Source: an uncultured Actinomycetospora sp. (GTDB lineage Bacteria; Actinomycetota; Actinomycetes; Mycobacteriales; Pseudonocardiaceae). Taken from it: a stretch of 6,867 nt of DNA. The position numbers and the translations under genes are program-made. This document shows positions 1 to 5,181 of this stretch, in pieces. Position 1 is the stretch's first letter. Each line of letters begins with the position of its first letter. The stretch covers positions 1 through 6,867 of the forward strand of contig CADCTH010000510.1 in assembly GCA_902805495.1 (NCBI GenBank). Reading direction: 5' to 3'. A model generated the notes under the pieces. The model saw only the letters and a program-made list of their open reading frames with translations. It had not been told where the DNA came from and did no database searches.

Positions 1-219
1 CACGCCGCCCGAGACGAGGATGAGGGTCTCGGGGACGGGCGTCCACGGAGGCAGGTGCTGCAAGAACGGTGTCGGTGCCGCCCAGTGGGCGAGTCCGGCG
101 ACGACCATGGCGGCAGCCAGGCCGAGCCGTGCGGCCCGCCGGGGGCGGGGCGGTCCCGAACGCGTAGGGAGGAGGAGGGAGATCATCGTCGCGAGGGCCA
201 GAACCAGCAGGAAGATCAT
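1..219 (-). CDS. DoxX-like membrane protein, N-terminal part (cut by window edge)
   Basis: On the minus strand an ATG at 219-217 opens a frame of 73 codons that stays open to the edge of the window, so the C-terminus is missing. The translation starts MIFLLVLALATMISLLLP, a hydrophobic first membrane segment. It continues with a basic stretch (PRPRRAARLG), a second hydrophobic segment (LAAAMVVAGLAHW), and then PTPFLQHLPPWTPVPETL followed by ILVSGG. The order 'G-x-x-H ... P-x-x-F ... PPW-x-P ... SGG' is the signature I associate with small four-helix DoxX-like inner-membrane proteins. GGAG about 9-12 bases before the ATG could serve as ribosome binding site. The exact substrate or partner of this subgroup cannot be told from the sequence. 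It is separated by 171 bases and a possible hairpin from the ridA-like gene upstream of it on the same strand, so it may be a separate transcription unit. Confidence 0.72.
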   Translation of the reverse strand, partial: MIFLLVLALATMISLLLPTRSGPPRPRRAARLGLAAAMVVAGLAHWAAPTPFLQHLPPWTPVPETLILVSGGV

Positions 220-307
220 TGTGAGCGCTCCGGTCGTGCAGGTGTGGGTTGTGGAGGACGGGCGGCGGCGTTCGCCCCGGTGGTGGGAGGACGGTGAGGC
301 GCCGTGC

Positions 308-337
308 CCCGACTCGATCGCTCGGGCTCGACTCGGG
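308..337 (-). terminator. possible hairpin terminator after the SGNH/RidA operon
   Basis: CCCGACTCGA at 308-317 and TCGACTCGGG at 328-337 form a 10-bp inverted repeat with one mismatch around a 10-base loop. It lies 53 bases past the stop of the RidA-like gene on the minus strand and before the DoxX-like gene. There is no T-run after it, so it would be a hairpin-only terminator of the kind seen in actinomycetes, or simply a chance repeat in GC-rich DNA. Apart from this hairpin I see nothing in the 220-390 gap. Confidence 0.3.
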
Positions 338-390
338 TCTACGCAGCAAGTGACCGTCGGACCGCCGGTGAGGATGTCGCCCCTCGGGCG

Positions 391-780
391 TCATACGACG
401 GCGACGGCGTCGATCTCGAGAAGGACCTTGGGGCCCAGGCCGGCGACGACGTGAACTGTGATGGCCGGCGGCGGGTCGGCCTTATTCCACGCTTCCTGGA
501 ACGCGGCCACACCGTCGCTGACGGCGTTGCCGTCCACGACGGCGATGGTCCAGTGCACGACGTTGGCCAGGCTTGCCCCTTCGCTCTCGAGGATGGTCGC
601 GAGGTTGCGGAAGACCTGTCTGGCCTGTTCCCCGACCGTGGGTCCGACGACTTCGCCGTCGGCGTCGACGCCGTTCTGTCCGCCGATGTAGATCGTCTTG
701 GTCGGCTGTTCGACCACGACGGCCTGGCTGAAGGCCGGGCTGCGGTGGAGTCCTTCGGGGTTGATGTGCCGCACATTCAT
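391..780 (-). CDS. RidA/YjgF/UK114-family protein lacking the canonical arginine
   Basis: 129 residues, the usual length for this trimeric family. Characteristic parts are the N-terminal INPEGLHRSPAFSQAVVV, YIGGQNGVDADGEVVG at 31-46, the helix EQARQVFRNLATILESEGAS at 51-70, VVHWTIAVVD at 74-83, and the C-terminal strand LLEIDAVAVV. Canonical RidA is a cytosolic enamine/imine deaminase that removes reactive 2-aminoacrylate; its key arginine in the 'PARS' segment binds the substrate carboxylate. Here the corresponding segment reads PPPAITVHV (103-111), with alanine 106 where the arginine should be. This therefore looks like a non-archetypal Rid subgroup with a different or unknown substrate. 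The ATG at 780-778 has an ideal AGGAGG 5 bases upstream (786-791), which fixes the start. The start overlaps the stop of the SGNH hydrolase (ATGA), so the two are translated as a coupled pair. Confidence 0.9.
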   Translation of the reverse strand: MNVRHINPEGLHRSPAFSQAVVVEQPTKTIYIGGQNGVDADGEVVGPTVGEQARQVFRNLATILESEGASLANVVHWTIAVVDGNAVSDGVAAFQEAWNKADPPPAITVHVVAGLGPKVLLEIDAVAVV

Positions 781-1499
781 GTGTTCCTCCTGGGGTGTTG
801 AGGGCGGTGATGGACGGGTCGGCTCGTGGGCTGGCCCAGGGTGGCGGCGAGCGCGTACACGACCTCGGTGGCCAGGACGGCCTGGCCCGCGGCGGCGAAG
901 TGGACGTGGTCCGCGCTGAGCAGGTCGGCGCGGTCGTTCACCGGGTGGTCCTCCACGTCGACGAGCACGGCGTCGGGATCGGCGGCGAGCGCGCGCACGA
1001 TGTCGTTGAGCCGGCGGACCCGGTCGGTGAAGTCGGGGAACCGGCGCACGACGAAGGCGCGGCCCAGGGTGAAGGTCGTCAGCACCGCGCCGGTGCCGCC
1101 CGCGAGGGCGAACACCCGTCGCAGGGTCCGTTCGAGGGCCGCGAAGTCCGGGTCGGAGACGAAGAGGTCGTTCGCGCCGCTGGAGACGTGGACCAGGTCG
1201 GGAGCGAACGTGACCATCGGGTCGGCCTGCTGGGCCAGGACCTCCGCACTCGTCGCCCCGACGACGGCGGTGTTCAGGTACGCCAGGTCGGGGTGCACGC
1301 GGCGCAGGACGTCGGCTACCCGCACCGGCCAGCCCAGGGAGGCGTAGCCGGGGGTGGGTCCGCCGGTTCCGGCCGAGAGGCTGTCCCCGACCACGGCGAA
1401 CCGTCGCCAGGGCGCGCTCGCCAGGAGCGACGCGGCGCCCGCCGGCGTCAGGACGGAGGGGTCGGTCTCTTCGAACCGGGTCAGCAGCGGTGCAGCCAT
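777..1499 (-). CDS. SGNH/GDSL-family hydrolase
   Basis: 240 residues starting MAAPLLTRFE. The SGNH blocks are all present in order: block I FAVVGDSLSAG with the nucleophile Ser40, a block II glycine near Gly81 (NTAVVGATS), block III SSGAND with Asn110, and block V DHVH with Asp197 and His200. This is a complete Ser-Asp-His esterase or acylhydrolase catalytic set. There is no signal peptide or membrane segment, so the enzyme is probably cytosolic; its ester substrate is unknown. The last about 18 residues are Arg/His/Pro-rich and probably disordered. I chose the ATG at 1499 because the frame extending further upstream is antisense to tetR and crosses the operator. No Shine-Dalgarno precedes this ATG, but a -10 element ends 6 bases before it, which suggests a leaderless transcript. 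The stop (779-777) overlaps the next ATG. Control is likely by the divergent TetR protein. Confidence 0.9.
   Translation of the reverse strand: MAAPLLTRFEETDPSVLTPAGAASLLASAPWRRFAVVGDSLSAGTGGPTPGYASLGWPVRVADVLRRVHPDLAYLNTAVVGATSAEVLAQQADPMVTFAPDLVHVSSGANDLFVSDPDFAALERTLRRVFALAGGTGAVLTTFTLGRAFVVRRFPDFTDRVRRLNDIVRALAADPDAVLVDVEDHPVNDRADLLSADHVHFAAAGQAVLATEVVYALAATLGQPTSRPVHHRPQHPRRNT
786..791 (-). promoter_or_regulatory. ribosome binding site of the RidA-like gene
   Basis: AGGAGG on the minus strand, 5 bases before the ATG at 780. It lies inside the last codons of the SGNH hydrolase gene. This perfect site decides the RidA-like start and allows translation to restart after the ATGA overlap. 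Confidence 0.85.
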
Positions 1500-1505
1500 G
1501 AGAAA

Positions 1506-1535
1506 AACATACGCTCGATCGTATGTAGATCGCAA
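1506..1535 (-). promoter_or_regulatory. probable leaderless promoter of the SGNH/RidA operon
   Basis: On the minus strand TTGCGA (1535-1530) is followed after 18 bases by TATGTT (1511-1506), a good -35/-10 pair. The -10 ends 6 bases before the ATG at 1499, so transcription should begin at or next to the start codon. This fits the absence of a Shine-Dalgarno site and is common in actinobacteria. The TetR-type palindrome at 1507-1526 fills the spacer and covers most of the -10. Confidence 0.5.
1507..1526. promoter_or_regulatory. TetR-type operator palindrome between divergent genes
   Basis: ACATACG (1507-1513) and CGTATGT (1520-1526) are perfect inverted 7-mers separated by CTCGAT. Two of the three inner pairs also match, leaving one mismatched pair in 20 bp. 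It sits between the divergent tetR gene and the SGNH/RidA operon, which is where TetR-family repressors usually bind their own control region. It overlaps the presumed -10 of the hydrolase promoter and ends 30 bases before the regulator's GTG start, so bound repressor could block both directions. Confidence 0.75.
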
Positions 1536-1556
1536 GGTTCGTGGGACGATGACGTC

Positions 1557-2180
1557 GTGAGCACCACGGGCGAGGCCGGCACCACCGACGGACGGCTCCT
1601 GCGCGGGGACCGGTCCCGGCGCACGATCGCCCGCCACGCCGTCGACGTCGCCTCGATAGAAGGGCTCGAGGGCGTGAGCATCGGTCGTCTGGCCACGGAC
1701 CTCGGTGTGAGCAAGGGCGGTGTCCAGACCCTGTTCGGCACCAAGGAGCGGTTGCAGCTCGCGGCCGTCAGCGCCGCGCGCGAGGCCTTCCACGACGCGG
1801 TCGTCGCCCCCGCCCTGCGCGTCCCGCGCGGCGTGGCCCGGCTGCGCGCGCTGGTCGAGCACTGGATCCGCTACGTCGAGGCACCTCTGTTCCCGGGTGG
1901 CTGCTTCTGGACCGCGACGCTGGCCGAGTTCGACAGCCGACCCGGCGCCGTCCGCGACGCCCTGCGGGGCCAGCACCAGGACTGGCTCGACCTCCTGGCC
2001 GGCGAGCTCGCCGAGGCCGCCCGCGCGCGCGAGATCAGCGAGCTGGACACCCAGCTCGCCGCGTTCCAGATCGACGCGGTGCTCACCGCGGCCAACGTCG
2101 CCCTGCGTATGGGTGACGCCGAGGCGGTCGACATGGCCCGCCAGGTCGTCGCAGGGCTCCTGGGCGCAGCTAGTCGATGA
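1557..2180 (+). CDS. TetR-family transcriptional regulator
   Basis: 207 residues from the GTG at 1557 (VSTTGEAGTT). Residues about 21-67 form the N-terminal DNA-binding domain: helix RRTIARHAVDVASIEGLEGV, then the helix-turn-helix IGRLATDLGVSKGGVQTLFG at 42-61, followed by the family-typical TKERL. The C-terminal ligand domain carries FPGGCFW (112-118) and EFDSRPGAVRDAL (124-136), a pattern seen in one TetR C-terminal subgroup. Ligand unknown. The start is supported by where TetR-like similarity begins; the only ribosome site is a weak GGGA about 10 bases upstream. The frame is open far upstream, but that part is antisense to the SGNH gene and is not coding. The gene is divergent from the SGNH/RidA operon with a palindromic operator between them, so it most likely represses that operon and itself. 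Confidence 0.9.
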   Translation: MSTTGEAGTTDGRLLRGDRSRRTIARHAVDVASIEGLEGVSIGRLATDLGVSKGGVQTLFGTKERLQLAAVSAAREAFHDAVVAPALRVPRGVARLRALVEHWIRYVEAPLFPGGCFWTATLAEFDSRPGAVRDALRGQHQDWLDLLAGELAEAARAREISELDTQLAAFQIDAVLTAANVALRMGDAEAVDMARQVVAGLLGAASR

Positions 2181-2238
2181 CGGGAGAGAAGCCGTTGTCG
2201 CCGTGGCCGTGCCCATCACACATCGGTCGGCAGCGTTG

Positions 2239-2515
2239 ATGTCGTCGTCGGTCGCGTTGCTGCGCGGAACCAATTGTGGGCGGCAAGAACCTGATCGGCG
2301 TGCCGGACTTCGCCGACAGCTTTCGTCCCGCCGGATACCACGGTGTGCGCACCCACACCCAAAGGCGCAACGTCCTGTTCACCGCGGAGCCCGCGACCGG
2401 GACGGCACTGGAGGACGCTGTCGAGCGGATGCTGCGAGAGCGGTTCGGGATCGCTGATGCCGGCCGGGAGCGCGGAGTCGATGGGGGTGCGTCGTACTGC
2501 TCGGCGGAAACGTGA
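2239..2515 (+). pseudogene. DUF1697-family protein, frameshifted and truncated
   Basis: An ATG at 2239 encodes MSSSVALLRGTN, the start of a DUF1697 protein (family pattern: a few residues, then VALLRGINVGGKN). At 2274-2275 there is one T too many. Removing it joins ACC-AAT to GTG-GGC-GGC-AAG-AAC and gives TNVGGKNLIGVPDF, in frame with FRPAGYHGVRTHTQRRNVLF and LEDAVERMLRERFGI. After RFGI the family similarity stops, and an unrelated tail runs to TGA at 2513-2515. Full-length members are about 170-180 residues, so only the first about 70 remain. The function of the family is not established. The gene lies 58 bases after tetR on the same strand and just before the tRNA and integrase remnants, so it may have been damaged in the same events. 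A single-base sequencing error could explain the frameshift but not the lost C-terminus. Confidence 0.75.
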
Positions 2516-2647
2516 GATCGCCCGCTGGGACGATCTCTACTCGATCTTGCCTCGGGTGCGGCTCTGGGTGCGAAACAAGGCCGAACGGAGCCGTGGGTGC
2601 GGGTTCCGCAGCGCACGACGCCTGCAGAGTGCCTGGTAGCAGGCCTA
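2516..2647. other. no recognisable gene
   Basis: Between the DUF1697 remnant and the tRNA remnant I find no frame that resembles a known protein. The only structure is a small inverted repeat, GCCTG-GTAG-CAGGC, at 2631-2644. The stretch appears to be degenerate filler at the edge of the former mobile element. Confidence 0.4.
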
Positions 2648-2709
2648 GTCCCCGTGGTGGACCGTCCTCCTAAAGCGGGTTGTCGCAGGTTCGAATCCTG
2701 CCGGGGGCG
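2648..2709 (+). pseudogene. tRNA-Arg(CCT)-like remnant without D arm, probable old attachment site
   Basis: The 3' half of a tRNA is clear. The T stem GCAGG/CCTGC (2685-2689, 2697-2701) encloses the loop TTCGAAT, followed by the acceptor strand CGGGGGC (2702-2708). An anticodon loop CTCCTAA (2667-2673), anticodon CCT for arginine, lies upstream between CCGTC and AGCGG, which pair only partly (one G-T pair, one C-A mismatch). GTCCCCG at 2648-2654 can pair with the acceptor strand with one wobble. Only seven bases (TGGTGGA) remain between it and the anticodon stem, so the D arm is absent and this cannot be a working tRNA. CCA is not cleanly encoded (GCCCA follows the acceptor strand). A tRNA 3' half directly before an integrase gene is the usual arrangement at the end of an element integrated into a tRNA gene. 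Confidence 0.6.
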
Positions 2710-2761
2710 CCCAGCCTGACCAGCACGTTCACCGTTCGACCCCAACCGCTCACCGGCGAAA

Positions 2762-2781
2762 GGGAATCACGGCGGGAATCA
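2762..2781 (+). repeat. direct repeat before the integrase remnant
   Basis: GGGAATCA occurs at 2762-2769 and again at 2774-2781, a spacing of 12 bases, or roughly one helical turn. It lies between the tRNA remnant and the integrase start. It could be a relic of recombinase arm or accessory binding sites; with only two copies it could also be chance. Confidence 0.25.
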
Positions 2782-2801
2782 GATCGGCCTAGCCTGCTCC
2801 C

Positions 2802-3592
2802 ATGGCGGCGCGAACGTCCAGGCAGCGCGGGCACATCGAGGAGCGCGGACCCAGCTCCTTTCGAGTCTCGGTGTACGCCGGCATCGACCCTCTGACGCAC
2901 GGCCGGAGGTACCTCCGGGAGACCGTGTCGAGCCGGCGCGAGGCCGAGAAGGCGCTCACGCGCGCGCGGCGCTCGGTCTTGCTGTCCGCTGGCGACACCT
3001 CGGCGTCAACGAGGCCGAGATCGCCCGTCCCCCGGCCTTCGAGCGACACGAGCCAGACCCTCCGTCTGCCGAGGAAGCCGCTGCGCTGCTGAACGAGGCG
3101 GCGTCCGATCCCGAGTGGTGCCTGTTCCTCTGGCTGACGATGGTCACCGGCACGCGCCGCGGGGAGATGTGCGCACTGCGATGGTCCGACCTCGATCTGG
3201 CGCGGAAGGTCCTCTCCGTCACGAGGGCCACCAACGGTCGGCAAGAGAAGGACACCAAGACGCACGAGGGCCGTCGGCTGGCGATCGACGCCCAGGCCGT
3301 CGAGATGCTCCGCGCCCATCGCGAGCAGCGGCTCGAGCTCTGTACGAAGCTCGGCGTGGAGCTCCTTGACGACGGCTTCGTCTTCTCGCTGACGCCGGAT
3401 GGCTCACGAACGCTGCGGCCGGCAACGGCGACTCAGCGATACCGACGCCTCGCCGAGCGGCTCCGCCTCCGCAGCACGCGCCTGCACTCCCTGCGCCACT
3501 ACTCCGCGACGGAGCTGCTCGCGGCCGGCGTCGACATCCGTACGGTCGCTGGCCGCCTCGGTCACGGAGATGGCGGGGCGACGACCGGCTGA
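2802..3592 (+). pseudogene. tyrosine recombinase (phage-type integrase), broken by internal deletion and 3' loss
   Basis: The ATG at 2802 begins MAARTSRQRGHIEERG and a typical N-terminal arm-binding domain (FRVSVYAGIDPLTHGRRYLR ... EAEKALTR). Near 2955-2970, in a CGCGCGCG run, the similarity jumps to another frame: ARAALGLAVRWRHLGVNEAE and then the catalytic domain continue without a stop to 3592. The roughly 100-residue core-binding domain expected between these parts is missing, and the reading frame has shifted. In the catalytic domain I see the first arginine in TGTRRGEMCALRWSDL, the HxLR box in LHSLRHYSATELLAAGVDIR, and the GRLGHGDG motif. The protein then ends GATTG-stop where family members continue into the segment with the nucleophilic tyrosine (pattern T-L-x-V-Y). 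With no core-binding domain, no tyrosine and a frameshift, it cannot work. The tRNA-like remnant 92 bases upstream fits its former attachment site. Confidence 0.85.
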
Positions 3593-3810
3593 GGTCCAGC
3601 TCGGCCGACGGACCGACGGTGCTGTGGGCGCTGACCGCTCTTGGGCGGCGCGGGCCGGCGCATGGCGTAGCCGCCGCCGACGGCGGTGGCCTCGGACCAG
3701 CGGGGCGGGATGGAGGCGAGCCGGCGGTCCATCTCGGCGACCAGGCCGCATGTAGCGACCGTCGCGAGCTGGGCAAGCGCGACGTACGCCGATCGAGGCC
3801 CTCGGCGTCC
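3562..3810 (-). pseudogene. coding-like minus-strand fragment, family not recognised
   Basis: A frame on the minus strand is open from just after a TGA at 3813-3811 to a TGA at 3564-3562. It reads SAYVALAQLATVATCGLVAE, then MDRRLASIPPRWSEATAVGG, GYAMRRPAPPKSGQ and a basic Pro/Arg-rich tail. Most codons between about 3630 and 3795 end in G or C and the residue mix looks like a real soluble protein, unlike the Arg/Pro/Ser-rich shadow frames here. The first internal ATG (3732) gives only 56 residues, and no good ribosome site is visible. The last codons run into the integrase remnant on the other strand, so the natural 3' end is probably lost. I do not recognise the family. It lies directly downstream of the zinc-finger/Asp23 gene on the same strand and may be a decayed third gene of that operon. 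Confidence 0.3.
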
Positions 3811-3817
3811 TCAGCAC

Positions 3818-4513
3818 TCATGTGAAGACGTCGTCGATGACCACGGAGACAGTGACGGGATGGAGCCCGGTCACCGTTCCGATCCGGCGGGCCACGTCTG
3901 CGCGGAGACGTTCGCCTAGGGCAATGAGGTCGACGCCGTACTGGGCCGCGAGGGTGATCTCGATGGCGGTGCTGCGGCCCGCCACCCCGGCCACGACGCG
4001 GGGGCCGTCGTCTCGAGCCGGACCTTCGACGCGCGCGCCAATTAGCGAATCGTCCGACTGATTCTCGTCGTCAGCCGCGGGGTCGCCAGGAGAACGGGCC
4101 TCGGGGCCGACGATCTTGCCGAGGGCGATCCGTACGCCCTCGACGTCCTGGGCGGTCTCCCGCGCGGTCACGACGATGACGCGGGCGGAGACGCGGGTGG
4201 TGCCGTCGGGTCCGGGGATGCTGGCGAAGGTGGGGTCGGACGTGGTGCTGCGGAGGCGGCGAAGGGTCTCGTCAAGCAGTGAGTCCGGCGCCTTCACGTC
4301 GTCGGCGGCCAGCTCCCGGACCGGGGTCCAGAGCCGGTCGTACTCCGCCAGCGCGGCCTGGCAGTGCGGACACTGTTCCTGGTGATCGGTGCGGTCGGAT
4401 GCGGTCCCCGCCGAGACCTGGTCGAGCAGCCGGTCGATCGGCGCGCCGCACGGCAGCCGGTCGGTGTCCGGCTGTTCGTCGCCCTCGTAGGGGCGCGCGG
4501 GCGGCGTGGTCAT
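3818..4513 (-). CDS. zinc-finger (anti-sigma-like) and Asp23/Gls24 envelope stress fusion protein
   Basis: 231 residues. The N-terminal part has PCGAPIDRLLDQVSAG and then HQEQCPHC (44-51), an H-x3-C-x2-C motif as in zinc-binding anti-sigma (ZAS/zf-HC2) domains, with Cys22 as a possible further ligand. Residues about 107-136 (RVSARVIVVTARETAQDVEG, VRIALGKIVG) and 180-229 (GRSTAIEITLAAQYGVDL ... TVTGLHPVTVSVVIDDVF) form an Asp23/Gls24 domain, split by an acidic, Gly/Pro-rich linker at about 138-175. Asp23-family proteins are linked to the cell envelope and stress in Gram-positive bacteria. There is no membrane helix. The ATG at 4513-4511 overlaps the TGA of the sigma gene (ATGA), and AGGA stands 6 bases before it. 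The tight coupling to an ECF sigma factor, together with the zinc motif, suggests that it binds and restrains that sigma factor; this role is inferred. Confidence 0.85.
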   Translation of the reverse strand: MTTPPARPYEGDEQPDTDRLPCGAPIDRLLDQVSAGTASDRTDHQEQCPHCQAALAEYDRLWTPVRELAADDVKAPDSLLDETLRRLRSTTSDPTFASIPGPDGTTRVSARVIVVTARETAQDVEGVRIALGKIVGPEARSPGDPAADDENQSDDSLIGARVEGPARDDGPRVVAGVAGRSTAIEITLAAQYGVDLIALGERLRADVARRIGTVTGLHPVTVSVVIDDVFT

Positions 4514-5181
4514 GACCAGTCCTGCAGATCGTCGACGAGCTGGCGGCGAGCTCGGTAGATGCGGCCGCGCACCTTGGGTTCGGAAAGGTTGAGGATGGCC
4601 GCCACCTCCCGATAGCTCAATCCTTCCATTTCGTGGAGCACCAGCGGCGAGCGCAACGGACCCGGTAGACGAGCCAGTGCGTCAGCGGTGGCCTCGACCC
4701 GCTGGCGGGCGAGCACAGCGTTTTCTGGGCCCGGGGTGCTGGGGTCGTCGCCCTCGCTCAGAGGACGCGTCGGCCGCTGTCGGCGCTGATGGCTGATGCA
4801 GCGGTTGACCACGATCCGGTAGAGCCACGTCGTGAAGGCCGACGCTCCGGAGAACCCGGCGATCACGCTCCACACCTGGATCACGACCTCCTGGGTCACG
4901 TCCTCGGCATCTTCGCGACTGCCGAGCATCCGCAGCGCAATCCGGTAGATCCGGTCGCGGTGGCGCCGGATCAGGACCTCCATAGCCTGCGGATCACCGC
5001 TGCTCGCCTTCACGACCAACCACTGGTCGGCTTGCGCGTCGAGGCCTCCGGCGCCGTCGGGGGACATCTGCTCCGAGCTACCGGTGGCCCCGATCAACTG
5101 GTCGTCCGCGTCCGACGAGCCCGTGGGGCGGGTGAGGCTCGAGAGCGAGGACCCGGACGGCGAGGACGGACCGTCGTTCAT
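4510..5181 (-). CDS. ECF-type RNA polymerase sigma factor
   Basis: 223 residues from the ATG at 5181. After a Ser/Gly-rich, probably disordered N-terminus (1-50) comes sigma region 2: LIRRHRDRIYRIALRMLG, SREDAEDVTQEVVIQVW (88-104, the core-RNA-polymerase and -10 contact helices) and FTTWLYRIVVNRCISHQRR. A variable linker (135-160) leads to region 4: DALARLPGPLRSPLVLHEME, then the helix-turn-helix LSYREVAAILNLSEPKVRGR (188-207) that would read the -35 element. There is no region 1.1 or 3, as expected for the ECF (group 4) class. An upstream GTG at 5214 in the same frame would add 11 residues; I prefer the ATG because a GGAAGGG lies 11 bases before it while the GTG has no ribosome site. The gene is coupled to the zinc-finger/Asp23 gene by a 4-base overlap, as sigma/anti-sigma pairs often are. 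Confidence 0.92.
   Translation of the reverse strand: MNDGPSSPSGSSLSSLTRPTGSSDADDQLIGATGSSEQMSPDGAGGLDAQADQWLVVKASSGDPQAMEVLIRRHRDRIYRIALRMLGSREDAEDVTQEVVIQVWSVIAGFSGASAFTTWLYRIVVNRCISHQRRQRPTRPLSEGDDPSTPGPENAVLARQRVEATADALARLPGPLRSPLVLHEMEGLSYREVAAILNLSEPKVRGRIYRARRQLVDDLQDWS

Noticed and set aside
304..801. 165-residue plus-strand frame opposite the RidA-like gene
   Set aside because: It is the antisense shadow of a clearly conserved gene and has no ribosome site or family pattern.
795..1556. Upstream extension of the tetR frame
   Set aside because: It lies antisense to the SGNH gene and reads as a Gly/Arg-rich shadow; TetR similarity begins only after the GTG at 1557.
2170..2223. 17-residue minus-strand frame MCDGHGHGDNGFSPVID, possible small peptide or gene end
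   Set aside because: Codons end mostly in G or C and the peptide looks unusual, but there is no ribosome site and it overlaps the end of tetR. Too short to support.
1500..2273. Upstream extension of the SGNH reading frame on the minus strand, giving a 498-residue protein
   Set aside because: The added part is antisense to tetR, crosses the operator palindrome and shows no family similarity; SGNH similarity begins after the ATG at 1499.
2648..2709. Functional tRNA-Arg gene
   Set aside because: There is no room for a D arm, the anticodon stem has a mismatch and CCA is not cleanly encoded.
2170..2745. Minus-strand frames over the tRNA remnant with peptides such as RQDSNLRQPALGG and GRIRTCDNPL
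   Set aside because: These are well-known spurious peptides from translating the antisense strand of tRNA T arms, not proteins.
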